From Cavia porcellus (Eukaryota > Chordata > Mammalia > Rodentia > Caviidae), in contig NW_026947484.1 in assembly GCF_034190915.1 (NCBI RefSeq), forward strand, positions 82,407,982 to 82,471,981: a DNA stretch of 64,000 nt, written 5' to 3'. Below, piece by piece: positions 12,222 to 24,140 of the stretch. Under the pieces are notes generated by a model that did not search any database, was not told the origin of the DNA, and saw only the letters and a list, made by a program, of their open reading frames with translations. Position 1 is the first letter of the stretch; the number at the start of each line of letters is the position of its first letter. The position numbers and the translations under genes were made by a program.

Positions 12222-12364
12222 AAATTTTTCTTTTGGAGACAGGGTCTCACTATGCAGTCTGCTGGCCTTGGGCTCACTTTGTAGTCAAGGCTGTCTCAAT
12301 CTTGCAATAATCCTCCTGCCTCAGCCTCCTGAGTGCTGGGACTACAGGCATGCCCCACCCCACC
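12222..12364 (-). mobile_element. B1 SINE
   Basis: Reverse B1 with the GGAGACAGGGTCTCAC block and 'cctgcctcagcctcctgagtg'. The internal right-half duplication is visible as two 'ctggcc/aaggctg' blocks. Confidence 0.9.
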
Positions 12365-12547
12365 TTGCTCCTTGCTCTTGTTTTTAGCTTTTTTTCATAA
12401 TCTAATAACTTTGTAGTCTCCAACCCCAGGCAAATATGCTTATTAGCTCAGTTTTGTCAAGTTTCCTTTGTTGAAAAAACATCATGGAAATGTATTTAAA
12501 TCAAGTATAGGGAGAATATTGGAAGTAAAAACTATAGTTTGATCTAT

Positions 12548-13240
<693 letters not shown>

Positions 13241-13352
13241 GCCCTAGTGGGTTAAATTGGTTGCACAAATAATGTACAACATAAGATTTCTGTCTCAGTA
13301 GAAGTTAAAATGAGGTCATAAATTGCTAACATCTACAAGGAGTTTGTAATTC

Positions 13353-13450
13353 TTTTGAGTTAGGGTCTTAATACATAGCACAGACTAGCCTCAGATTTAT
13401 CATCCTCAGCTTCCTGTGTGCTGTGATTACAGATGTGCACCACTACACAT
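13353..13450 (-). mobile_element. Old B1-like SINE fragment
   Basis: 'gttagggtcttaatac', 'cctcagcttcctgtgtgctg' and 'gattacagatgtgcacca' follow B1 in reverse, with heavy divergence. Confidence 0.6.
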
Positions 13451-13524
13451 GGATTATCCCAGGATTTATAATTTTCCAAGTATTGTTATGATTGCACTGC
13501 AGGTATCAACACCCATTATCCTCA

Positions 13525-13640
13525 GTGAAGTTGTTACTCAGTGAAGTAGGTTCTACTACTTTCATTTTATAGACCAGCTGTATCACCATGAGATTAATGA
13601 GTTTTCTCAACCTCTCATAGAGCCATGGTCCGGCACTGGA
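13525..13640 (-). mobile_element. MIR SINE
   Basis: 'cattttatagaccagctg' and 'ggaactattgttctgaact' follow the MIR core in reverse. Confidence 0.55.
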
Positions 13641-13677
13641 ACTATTGTTCTGAACTCTTAGAGGAACTGGGCAGATG

Positions 13678-13850
13678 TCAGGAGGCCTAGATTTCAGGCT
13701 CATCTCCACTATTTATTAGCTATGTAATGTTTACAAGATACAGCGCCTTAAAAGAGTATAATTGAGTCTCAAGTTTCATCATCAGAAAAATGACAGTTAT
13801 ATCTATACCAGCACTGCTAGCCTCTTTCAGTTCTTGTGCACATCAAATAC
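13678..13850 (+). mobile_element. MIR SINE
   Basis: 'cctagatttcaggctcat', 'tccactatttattagctatg', 'tttcatcatcagaaaaatga' match the MIR core in order. It is in opposite orientation to the MIR just upstream. From 13850 to 14213 nothing is recognised. Confidence 0.7.
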
Positions 13851-14213
13851 AGCAGTTTTTAAAAAATGGGATCACTTTCAAAGCTATAAAACACTGTTTG
13901 AAATAGCTATTATATTTGAATTGTCTTATGGGCTAGGCTATGAAAATAGGCCAACTAGGAAATAGCCTAAACTATGATCCAGATTATATTATATTTCTGA
14001 AATAGAATTACCTTTAAATATAAATCATAATTAAATTTAACTATTTTTTGGCCAGATGGATAACTAATTCATTTAGTTCTGATAATGAATCTCAGTTGGA
14101 GAATAGCTCTGATCCTTTTGAAGCCAGTTATGCAGATAAATTACCTTTGAAATACCTCAGAGTATAAAAATAAAGTATCTCAATTGTTTATAAAAGCAAC
14201 ATAGATGAGGACC

Positions 14214-14690
14214 TTTGGTACGGAGCTCAGGTCCTGGTTGAGCCCTGCCCAGCGACCCTAAGTAGCAGGGGAGTCTCCTGCTCTGAGTGGTGTGAGCTGA
14301 AGGTTGGCATAGTGAACTCTACCTAGTTGTGTAGTCTTGGTACCTCGCTTGGAACCTGGTAGGTCTCCACTTAGCATCCCTAAACAGCCAGGGAGCTTGG
14401 TGTGCTGTGTGGTATGAGCTAAAGGCCTGCACAGAATACTCTATCTAGCCATTCAGCCTTGGTATACCACTCAGAATACCTAGTAGGATCTTGTCCATCA
14501 ACCTTAAGTAGCCAGAGAGCTTTGATGTACCATGTGGGGTGTGTTGAAGGTCTGTCCAGCATACTCCCCCATTTGGGGAGCCTTTGAGTACCACTAGGGA
14601 CATGGTAAGTCCTGCCTAACAATCCCCACTCAACTGGGGAAACTCCCTGCAGTACAGACAGTCATCCTCAACCCAGGAAAAAACTGAGAC
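14214..14690 (+). promoter_or_regulatory. L1 5' UTR with ~122-bp tandem monomers
   Basis: Three complete and one partial diverged units start at about 14214, 14336, 14458 and 14582, each beginning with a TTGGTA-like motif. Shared internal landmarks are 'gtgtgagctgaagg/tatgagctaaaggc', 'ctacctag/ctatctag' and 'cctggtag'. Tandem monomers are the promoter architecture of some rodent L1 families (mouse A, Tf and Gf types). These units look unrelated in sequence to the GC-rich 5' UTR of the HAL1-like element at 28 kb. Confidence 0.7.
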
Positions 14691-14789
14691 TTTGCATTCG
14701 GCAGCCCCAGGGAAACACAAGAAAAGGACAAACAAAAGAACAAACTGCAATCTCAAACCTCCATCCCACACTAAACAAACCTAGGAAAC

Positions 14790-15845
14790 ATGGACATAGA
14801 AGAAAGTGAAAGCCATGTACCTAAAACTTCTGAAATGAAGTAAAGAAACAGCTCCATGAAGCTGTAAAGGGACTTAGATCAGAAATAATCTCCCAGGTAA
14901 AAGAAGAAATGATAAATGCAATGAAAGAAATGCTGAGCACATCTAGAGAAGACATAGTTAAAAGAAAAAAGGAGCACTGCAAAAAAATGGGAACCTTGAA
15001 TAAACAATATAAGAAAGAATAAGAATGCATGAAACAGATTCAATAGATATCCAGGGAATAAAAAATTTCATCAAAAACTGACAAAACCGCATCAATGAAT
15101 GTGAAGACAGACTTTCAGACATCAAAGACAAGATTGCAGCTAGTGAAAAGAAAAAAATCCTTAAAAAATTACAAGGCATCAGGAAATAACAATTCCACAG
15201 TTGCAAGATGATGCAAAGAAAAACAACAGAAGATTGATGGGTGCAAATGAAAAAGAAGGTGACAACACAAATGATATAAAGAGACTATTTATAGGGGCTG
15301 GGGATTTAGCTCAGCGGCATAAGTGCCTGCCTTGCAAGCAGGCAGTCATGAGTTCAAGCCCTGATACTGATAAAAAAAAAAAAAAAAAAGAGAGAGACTA
15401 TTTATAGAAGTAATAGCCAAAAATTCCCAGACATGGGAAGGGAAACTGACATGCAGATAAGTGAAGTGTATAGAACTCTGATTAACCATAACCAAAATAA
15501 ATCTACACCCAGACATATAATAATCAATATCCCAGCAATTCAACATAAGAACAGAATATTAAAAGCTGTTAGAGAAAAGCAACAAATCATCTATAAAGGA
15601 ATGCCCATCAGAATCACAGCAGACTTTACAATACAGTCATGACCAGAACATGGAGTAAAATATTTTGTCTTAAAGGAAAATTATTTCCAACCCAGACTGA
15701 TGTACCCTGCAAAACTGTCCTTCAAAACTGACGGAGAAAAAGATACTTTCATGACAAAGAAGAGCTGAAGAACTTCATGCCCACAAAACCAACCCTGCAA
15801 AGAATACTGAAAGATATTCTAGATATAAAAATAACTATGACTTGA
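14790..15845 (+). pseudogene. L1 ORF1 remnant
   Basis: The probable start codon is at 14790 (preceded by CTAGGAAAC), but the frame stops after 17 codons. The translation at 15433-15642 holds the RRM and C-terminal domain signature of ORF1p (TPRHIIINIP ... KNRILKAVREK ... PIRITADF). ORF1p is the RNA-binding trimer that coats L1 RNA. An ID at 15294-15392 disrupts it. Confidence 0.85.
15294..15392 (+). mobile_element. ID SINE in L1 ORF1
   Basis: 14-bp target duplication agagactatttata at 15280-15293 and 15393-15406. The 3' end is GATACTGATAAAA, then poly-A. Confidence 0.95.
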
Positions 15846-16225
15846 AGAACACCAATAAGAAAAAAAAAAAAAACCACCAAGCAAGGCAAACAGTTAAACA
15901 GAGAGAAAAGGTAAACAACCAACAGCAGAAAAATAACATAACAAAAATATGCCACTATAGATGAATCATAACCATTTATGTAAATGGCCTCAATTCACCA
16001 AATAAAAGAAACAGACTGACACAATGGATCAAGAAACAACATCCAAACATATCCTGTACACAGGAAACTCATCTAACCCAAAAGGGAAATTCATAGACTG
16101 AAAGTCAAAGGATGGAAAACAATACTTCATGCAACAGAACTCCCCCCCTCCAAAAGCAATTCTGTTTGCAGCCAATGTAAACTTCAAACTAACAATGATC
16201 AAAAGAGATAAAGAAGGTCACTACA

Positions 16226-16335
16226 GGGGCTGGGGATTTAGCTCAGCGGCATAAGCACCTGCCTTGTAAAGCAGGCAGTCGTGAGTTCGATCCCAGGTAC
16301 TGATAAAAAGGAAAAAGACAAAAAAAAAAAAAAAA
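16226..16335 (+). mobile_element. ID SINE in L1 ORF2
   Basis: 16-bp target duplication aaagaaggtcactaca at 16210-16225 and 16336-16351. The body has one extra base in the anticodon loop (TTGTAAAGCAGG). Confidence 0.95.
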
Positions 16336-16511
16336 AAAGAAGGTCACTACATATTGGTTAGGGTAAAACTTCAAGAGGAAGAGATGACAAACTTAAATAT
16401 ACATGCACCAAATATGGAAGCACCTACCTATATAAAATAAATAATGGAAATGAAAAATCAAACAACACAGTGGAGGACCTTAACACCCCATTGACACAAA
16501 AAGACAGATCA

Positions 16512-18026
16512 GAGTTCGATTGGTAGCAGCAGTGAGAGTGGAGAGCAGACCACAGAGAGCCCTGAGCAGCCCCACTGCCACGCTGGCCTAGTTACCATCA
16601 CATCCCTGAAGGAGGCAGCTGCCACAACCAGCCCCAGTCACCATCCATAAGCTGCAACCATAAGCACCAACCATAAGCAGCGAGGCCGAGACCCAGAAAC
16701 CGCCACACCTGCACGGCCCCCGCCCTCAGCGCTGCTGACACCAAGCCCTGCGGCCAGGGTGGCCTCAGATCAGCGCCACCTGCCGGCGGGGACAAAAAGG
16801 TCATCACAACGAAGGTTTTGGGAACAGTAAAATGGTTCAGTGTACGGTACGGATGTGGTTTCATCAACAGGAATGACACCAAGGAGATGTATTTGTATAC
16901 CAGACTGCCATAAAGAAGAAAAACCCCAGGAAGTGCCTTCCCAGTGTAGGAGATGGAGACACTGTGGAGTCTGATGTTGTTGAAGGAGAAAAGGGTGCAG
17001 AGGCAGCAAATGTTACAGGCCCCGCTGGAGTTCCAGTTCAAGACAGTACTATGCAGCAGACCGGAACCATTACAGATGCTCTCCACGTGGTACGGGTCCT
17101 CCACGCAATTACCAGCAGAATTACCAGATTGTTGAGAGTGGGGCAAAGAATGAGGGATCAAAGAACACTCCCAAAGGCCAGTCCCAGCAATGCGGCCCTA
17201 CGCAGGCAAAGGTTCCCATCTTACTACATGCGGAGACCCTATGGGCGTGCACCACAGTATTCCAACCCTCCTGTGCAAGGAGAGTGATGGTGGGTGCTGA
17301 CAACCAGGGTGCAGGAGAACAAGGGAGACAAGTGAGACAAAATATGTATCGAGGCTATACACCACGATTCCGCAGGGGCCCTCCTTGCCAAAGACAACCT
17401 AGAGAGGACGGCAATGAAGAAGACAAGGAAAATCAAGGAGATGAGACCCAAGGTCAGCAGCCACCTCAGCGTGGGCACCGTTGAACTTCAATTACCGAGG
17501 CAGATGCCCAGAAAACGCTAAACCACAAGATGGCAGAGACAAAAGCAGTTGATCCACTAGCTGAGAATTCGTCTGCTCCGGAGGCTGAGCAGGGCGGGGC
17601 TGGGTAAATGCCAGCTTAATATCTCTACCATCATCCGGTTAATCATCCAGCAAGAAGAAACAAATAGGAAAGTCCAGCAATAAGAAATGAACAAAAGATT
17701 AGAACTGAAGACCTTAAGTGCTTGCTCTTTACCTGTTGACCACATAACTAGAACTATCTGCATTATCTATGCAGTATGAGGTTTTTTTTTACTATTTTTA
17801 CCTAAAGATGTCTTTTTTTGGTAATGACAAATGTGTTTTTTTAAAAAGCCTGATTTTTCTCAATACACTTTTAAAGGTTTTTAAATTGTTTCATATCTGG
17901 TCAAGTTGAGATTTTTAAGAACTTCATTTTTAATTTATAATAAAAGTTTACAACTTGATTTTTTCAAAAAAAGTCAACAAACTGCAAGCAACTGTTAATA
18001 AAGGTCTTAAGTAATAAATAAAGTAT
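16512..18026 (+). pseudogene. YBX1: YBX1 processed pseudogene
   Basis: An intronless copy of Y-box binding protein 1 mRNA, including 5' UTR, coding region and 3' UTR, is inserted in L1 ORF2. YBX1 is a cold-shock-domain DNA/RNA-binding protein. Recognisable parts are SEAETQKP near 16680, the start of the cold-shock domain ([17 protein letters not shown]) at about 16790-16842, the C-terminal block [18 protein letters not shown] at 17227-17287, and the stop codon at 17605. The start codon is ATA (16673), and a 1-base deletion near 16885 breaks the cold-shock domain, followed by further frameshifts. The 3' UTR carries two AATAAA-like signals at about 17938 and 17997. Near-duplicate flanks, aaaaagacagatca (16498) and aaaaaagacatcaa (18027), fit a target duplication. 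Confidence 0.96.
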
Positions 18027-18074
18027 AAAAAAGACATCAATTAGACAGAAAATCAGTTAAGAAATAACAGAACT

Positions 18075-18184
18075 GGCTGGGGACTTAGCTCAGCGGCATA
18101 AGTGCCTGCCTTGCAAGCAGGCAGTCGTGAGTTCGATCCTCGGTACCGATAAAAAGAAAAAAGATAAAAAAAAAAAAAAAAAAA
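18075..18184 (+). mobile_element. ID SINE in L1 ORF2
   Basis: 16-bp target duplication aagaaataacagaact at 18059-18074 and 18185-18200. Close to the family consensus, with GGTACCGATAAAAAG. Confidence 0.96.
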
Positions 18185-19109
18185 AAGAAATAACAGAACT
18201 GAATCAAAATTGTAACAAATGGACTTAGTAGATGTGTACAGAATGTTCCCCCCAACATCATCAGGATGTACATTATTCTCAGCTTTACATGAGACAGTCT
18301 CTGAAACAGACTATATATTACTAGCCCATAGAACATGCTTAAGTAAATGTAAAGGAATAGAAATTATCCCATGCATAATATCTGATTATAGTGCCATGAA
18401 ATTGGAAATTAATGACAAAAGAAGCTGCAAAAACTACATAGACAAGTGGAAATTAAATAATATACTCCTGAACAATCAGTGGGTCACAGAGGAAATTAAA
18501 GAAGAAATTAATATCTACAAATAAACAAAAATACAACTTACTAGAACCTGTGGGATGCAATGAAAGCAGTTCTCAGAGGAAAATTTTTTGCAGTGAATTC
18601 CTACATCAGGAAAACAGAACAAACACAAATAAACAACTTGTGCTACACCTGAAACATCTAGAGAAAAAAAGAGCAAGTCAAGCCCAAAGACAAAAGAAGG
18701 GAGGAAAATTATAAAGATCAGTGCAGACATTAATGCAATAGAGACTAAGAAAACAATACAAAGAATTAATAAATCAAAAAGTTGGTTCTTTAAAAGAATA
18801 GATAAAAGTTGTAAGCCCCTTGCCAACCTTATTTAAAAAAAGGAAAGAAAAACTCAAATTAATGCAATAAGGAATTAAAAGGGTGAAATCACTACAGACC
18901 TTGTGGAAATACAAAAGATCATCAATACCTCTTATGGAAACCTCTAGTCTCACAGGTTTGATAACACAGAAGAAATGGACAGATTCCTAGAAATATATGA
19001 ATTACCAAAGCTGTGTCAAGATGATGTAAAATTGCTGAATAACCCAATTTCAGTTAACTTAATTGGAAATGTAATTAGAACCTTACCAACAAAGAAAAGC
19101 CCAGGTCTT

Positions 19110-20048
19110 TTTTTTTTTTAAAGGAAAAAGAGAAAAACACAAAACAAAACAAAGCGGTGTAAGGGTACACGTAATACAGAACTACAAAAAAAAAAAACAG
19201 TAAGAAATCACCTGTTAATAGATTACATATTATCATCTTAGAAATAGTTGCTCTAATCACCGTATCAAAGAATATAAAGTGGACATTCAAACAGAGAGAC
19301 TGCAAACAGCTGTGTTCAATGATCCAAAAACATTAATATAGTCAGCTTTTTAACACCCCTAAACACACTTGCTGTTATATCTGTTAGAGCTCTTTTTTTT
19401 TCCCCCTCTCTTTTTTACAACAAAATTTACACATTTTGGATTTTATTACTCCTTAGTTCTTATTACTTTTTTGGGGGGGAGAGAATAAAGTCAAATATGA
19501 CAAAACAAAGCTGTCAGTCAAAACCAAGGATAGACATATCACATGATGTAAAACAGAGTACAAGGTTATTAACAATGGTTATCAACGATGTCTCTTGTTT
19601 CCTTAAAAAGAATTGTCTATCTCATTAGATATTATAAAGTTGGACAAAACAGTAGAGAACAAGACCAATAAAACTTAGGCATTGTAAACATTACAGGACT
19701 TCCAAAGGAGACAATAGTCAAACCAGAATGGGCATCTTAGTGAATCTTACTGCCTTCAAAGTAGTTGCCTATACCCTCAAACTTGATACTATCATACAGA
19801 ATGGAACAGAGTCTAATCAGTCAAAACAAGATTGTGGGAGTATTACAGGACTTCAAAACAAGTTAATAGGAAATCAAAAAGAGTTACTATTATATATCCT
19901 GCTATTTTTTAAAATTTTTCCCCTTAATTAAAACAAACATAAGAAATAACTAAATAATTTTTTTAATGAATAAGGGAGAGATTGAGATAAAACAGGACAT
20001 AACAATATAACAATACAGGTCAAAGCGTGACTGTTTCAACAATCTAGT
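19110..20048 (-). mobile_element. HAL1-like tail, 5'-truncated insertion
   Basis: The plus strand starts with poly-T (minus-strand poly-A). The element is collinear with 25636-26545 of the complete HAL1-like copy. A perfect 16-bp target duplication, gaaaagcccaggtctt, at 19094-19109 and 20049-20064 splits the ORF2 KKSPG motif of the host L1. It contains about two and a half of the ~150-bp repeat units, and no ORF1 sequence. Confidence 0.9.
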
Positions 20049-21930
20049 GAAAAGCCCAGGTCTTGATGGGTTCACTGTAGAATTCTACAAGAAGCTCAAG
20101 GATGACTTAATGCCAACACTCCCCAAACTCTTCAATGAAATTGAAATGGAAGCAATTCTCCCTAGCTCATCCTGAAAGCAAGTATTACCCTAATACCAAA
20201 ACCAGAAAAAAACCCAACCAAAAAAGAGAACTAGGCCTATCTTCCTAATGAATATCTATGCAAAAATCCTCAATAAAATACTAGCAAACAGAATTCAGCA
20301 AGTCAAGAAGAATATACACCTCAACCAAGTAGGATTTATCCCAGGAATGCAGAGATGGTTCAACATACACAAATCAATCAGTGTAATACACCATATCAAT
20401 AGAGCCAAAGATAAGAATCAGGATCATTTCAATAGATGCAGAAAAAGCTTTTGGTAAACTCCAATACTCATTAATGATCATATCCCTATGGAAAATCAGA
20501 ATAGATGGGCTTTACCTCAATCTGATAAAAGCCATCTATGACAAATCAACAGTCAGCATCATATTAAGTGGTCAAAAACTGAAAGCTTTCACTCTAAAAA
20601 AAAAAGGAACAAGACAAGTATGTCCATTATGACCACTCCTATTCAATATAGTGCTGGAAACATGAGCCAGAGCAATTAGACAAAAGAGAGAAATAAAAGG
20701 AATAAGGGGACAGGAAAGGAGAAACTTAAATTATCATTATTTTCAGATGACATGATACTGTACATAAAAGACCCCAAATCTCCATTGAAAGACTTCTAGA
20801 AGTAATAACCGAGTTCAGTAATGTAGCTGGATACTAAGTCAACACTAAAAAATCAATAGCATTCCTGTACACAAGCAACAAACTCACTGAGAGAGAAATA
20901 AGTTAACCACGTCTTTACAATAGCATCCAAAAAAATGAAATACTTAGGAATAATCTAAGAAAGTAAAAGATCTGTCTATTCAGTGAAAGTTACAATATTC
21001 TAAAAAAAGAAATCAAAGAGGATCTCAGAAAATGCAAAGATACTCCTTGTTCATGGATAGGAAGAACAAACATTGTGAGAATGGCCATTTTCCCAAAACT
21101 TTTATATAGATTTAATGCAATTCCAATCAAAATATCATTAGCATACCTCACAGATCTAGAGAAATCATGCCTAAAATTCATGTGGAACCCGAAGAGAACT
21201 AAAATAGTAAAGGCAATTCTGGGCAACAAAGGCAAGACAGGAGACATGACAATCCCTGACTTGAAGTTATACCACAAAGCTACTGTGATAAAATCAGCAT
21301 GGTACTGGAATAAAAACAGACTTGAAGATCAATGGAATAGATTAGAAGATACAACCACAACTACACACTATGTTCACTGAAGAAAGCCACTATGTTCACT
21401 GAAGAAAGATATTCAAACATAGGCTAAACACGTTCACTGGAAGAAAGATAGTATTATAATAGGTGGTGCTGGAAAAACTGGCTTTCCATATGCTGAAAGC
21501 GAAAACTAGCCCCATGTCTATCACCATGCACTAAACTAAAGTCAAAATGGATCAACGATCTAAATATTAAAACAGAAACACTAAATCTGCTGGAAGACAA
21601 AGTAGGTAAAAATCTTGAAGACATAAGGGTAGGCAGGAAATTCATGAACAAAAATCAAACTGCATGGGAAATACTTCCCAGAATCAGCAACTGGGATCTC
21701 ATCTTATTAAAGTTTTTGCGCATCAAAAGAAATCTCCAACACAGTAAAAAGAAAATCCATGAATGGGGGGGGGGACCACTAGTCTACTGTCCCTCAGACA
21801 AGGACTTCTATCTAGAACATACAAAGAATTAAAAAGAAATCAGGCCCCTGAAATTCAAAGACTCAATCCAGAAATGGGCATCTGACATGAATACACAATT
21901 CTCAGATGAAGAAATACAAATGGCAAATTA

Positions 21931-22013
21931 GCTGAGGATTTAGCTCAGTGACATAAGTGCCTGCTTTGCAAGTGTGCAATTGTGAGTTCAATCCCCAGTA
22001 CAAAAAAAAAAAA
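21931..22013 (+). mobile_element. ID SINE in L1 ORF2, diverged
   Basis: GCTGAGGATTTAGCTCAGTG head, 'gttcaatccccagtac' B-box region, then a 12-A tail. It lacks the AAAAAGGAAAAAGAC tail of the young copies. Confidence 0.85.
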
Positions 22014-22252
22014 GGAAGTAAATACATGAAAAAATGTTTAGCATCATAGGTCATTAGAGAAATGCGAATTAAAACAACACTAAGATTTGGTCTCACTCCA
22101 GAAACAAAGGCCAGGATCAAGAAAACCACCAATAACAAATGCTGGAGAGGCTGTGGGGGAAAAAGGAACTCTCCTGCACTGTTGGTGGGAATGTAGACTG
22201 GTGCAACCACTGTGGAAATCAGTCTGGAGGTTCCTCAAAAAGCTAGTATTGG

Positions 22253-22440
22253 GCCGGGCATGGTGGCATACTCCTGTAATCCCAGCACTTGGGAGACTGA
22301 AGCAGGAGGATCATTGTAAGTTTGAGACCGGTCTAGGCTACAATGTGACCCAACTTCAGCCTAAACTGCATAAGGAGACCCGGTCTCAAAACAAAGCAAA
22401 ACAAAACAAAACAAAACAAAACAAAACAAAACAAAACAAA
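22253..22440 (+). mobile_element. B1 SINE with (AAAAC)n tail
   Basis: Full-length B1 from GCCGGGCATGGTGG, with the duplicated right half. The tail is a ten-unit AAAAC pentanucleotide run (22386-22440). The flanks 'aaagctagtattgg' and 'aaagctgggattga' look like a decayed target duplication. Confidence 0.93.
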
Positions 22441-22739
22441 GCTGGGATTGAAAGTCCCATTTGACCCAACTATTCGGCTTCTGAGCATATTTCTAGAAAA
22501 ACTGAAAATATGTATAACTGTGATATACGTACACCTATACATAGGTATACATATAACTGTGATATATGTATACTTATGATTATAGCAGCACAATTTGTAA
22601 TAGCTAAATCTTGGAAACAACCCAAATGCCCATCAGCTGAAGAATAGATAAAAAAAAATGTGATATTTTTATACAATGGAGTACTTACCAGGTATAAAGA
22701 AGGATCACATTGAGGCTTTTATAGGTAAATGGATGTGAC

Positions 22740-23330
22740 TTGAGACCATACTTGTAAGTGAAATAAATCAAACTCACATGTGTAAATATCGTATAGTCTC
22801 CTTAGTGTAAAAAACTGAAAAGTAAATAAGATACAAAATCTTTAATAAATATTGTGAACGAGTAAGAAACTGCTCAAAGGGGAAAAAAACTCAGGGAAAA
22901 GGAGAAAAGGGAAAAGAACAAAGATATAAATTTGTATGTATACACTTAAGATAGCTAAGATGATTGTACTACGAATTCTACTACTTTTTGGGACAAAACA
23001 GTTAACATTCATAGGATTAGATCAATTTTGTAGGGGCTGGGGTTTTAGGTCAGCAGCATAAGCACCTGCCTTACAAGCATGTGGTCATGAGTTTGATCCC
23101 CGATTAAAAAAAAAATTGTGTATCTGTATCTGGTAATCTGAGTAACTCTTTTGAAGATAACTATGCAAAACCACAGCCTTTATTTTGTTCCTCCCACCTT
23201 GTTTTGAAAGTCTGTATTGTTACTGTTTTGGGCTCTTTGTTATTGTTATTAATTTGTCTCTTTTGTTTCTTGTTTTTCTTTTGTTTTGTTTTGTTTTTTC
23301 CCCCTTCCAATAAAGAATGGATAGATGTAC
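22740..23330 (+). mobile_element. L1 3' UTR
   Basis: After ORF2 the sequence becomes purine-rich (22875-22925, GGGAAAAGGAGAAAAGGG), then AT-rich. The purine-rich segment has a counterpart in the 3' UTR of the minus-strand L1 at about 23.8-23.95 kb. An ID interrupts it at about 23033. Confidence 0.6.
23033..23115 (+). mobile_element. ID SINE in L1 3' UTR
   Basis: GGGGCTGGGGTTTTAGGTCAG head, GTTTGATCCCCGATT, short A tail. The flanks 'aattttgta' and 'aattgtgta' suggest a short imperfect duplication. Confidence 0.85.
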
Positions 23331-23361
23331 ATGTATAGGCTTATTCATGCCCAGAATTTCT

Positions 23362-23473
23362 TTTTTTTTTTTTTTTTTGTCTTTTTCTGTTTTTTATCAG
23401 TACCAGGGATTGAACTCATGACCGCCTGCTTGCAAGGCAGGTGTTTATGCAGCTGAGCTAAATCCCAGCCCCA
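23362..23473 (-). mobile_element. ID SINE
   Basis: Poly-T then the reverse ID body. 15-bp target duplication atgcccagaatttct at 23347-23361 and 23474-23488. It lies at the junction of the two convergent L1s. Confidence 0.95.
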
Positions 23474-23488
23474 ATGCCCAGAATTTCT

Positions 23489-24140
23489 AAAGAGTTTACA
23501 AGAATTGATTTTATTACATGTGATGGTACCAACAGCTACGTAGAAGAAAACAAGACATTATGGTAGCTATTGTTGATTTTCTAATTGTCTGGTTTTGGAG
23601 GCCCATAATGCTTTCATTCTTTTATTTTGATTGGTTTTATACTATTTTGTTTGAATTTATAGTGTATAAAGGTATGGTCAACTATTTTCGAGAAAACAAG
23701 GGATTTATGCTAGCCACTGTTGATGTCCTATTGTCTTGTTTTGATATATATACAATGACCCTCATCATCAGGAATATGTGCTTGTACATGGTATAATTTG
23801 TTCTTTTTCCCCATTCCCTTCCCTTCCTAATCCTTTTCCTCCCTTTTTATAAAGTTTGTTCCCATTTTTTTCTTTCTATTTCTTTTTTTCTTGTCCCTTG
23901 CCCTTGATCCTTTACTTATTTGAACATTTTCTTCCCACTTCCTAAATCTATTACATATTTTGGTTCTTATTTATACTTTCAATTTCTCAGCCCAGAGAAA
24001 TAATGTGCTATTTAGACAAATGTGTCCAATTTATTGCACTTAACAGTATAATCTCAAGGTACATCCATTTACCTAGAAATAGCTCAAGCTTACCCTTTTT
24101 ATGGTACAGTATTACTCCACTGTATAAAAAAAATTTATCC
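23489..24140 (-). mobile_element. 3' UTR of minus-strand L1, with ~150-bp repeats
   Basis: Read on the minus strand it holds an AAGGGCAAGGGA polypurine region (about 23820-23950). At least one full and one partial ~150-bp unit follow, starting 'atcaacagtggctagcata' and 'atcaacaatagctaccata' (about 23545-23735). The same unit fills the tail of the HAL1-like element, in the opposite orientation relative to that element's ORF1. Confidence 0.75.

Larger units (their letters stand above)
15930..22730 (+). pseudogene. L1 ORF2 remnant, multiply interrupted
   Basis: The endonuclease part begins near 15930 ('atgtaaatggcctcaattc', NGLNSP-like) and continues past 18200. The reverse-transcriptase part follows: [12 protein letters not shown] at about 20055, the [17 protein letters not shown] and [15 protein letters not shown] block at 20248-20420, and an FSDD catalytic motif near 20745 in place of FADD. 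The carboxy-terminal segment with [17 protein letters not shown] lies at about 22165-22225. Many stop codons occur. Known role of intact ORF2p: target-primed reverse transcription. Confidence 0.9.
14214..23330 (+). mobile_element. Near-complete L1, nested with insertions
   Basis: This plus-strand L1 has a monomeric 5' UTR, ORF1, ORF2 and 3' UTR in the right order over 9.1 kb. The excess length is due to inserted elements: five IDs, one B1, a YBX1 pseudogene and a HAL1-tail copy, each described separately. Both reading frames carry many stops and frameshifts, so it cannot encode active ORF1p or ORF2p. The exact 3' end is uncertain. An AATAAA near 23310 is a plausible polyadenylation signal. 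Confidence 0.9.

Noticed and set aside
22386..22440. Regular AAAAC array considered as CRISPR-like or telomere-like
   Set aside because: It is the expanded A-rich tail of a B1 SINE, with no spacers, in a mammalian genome.
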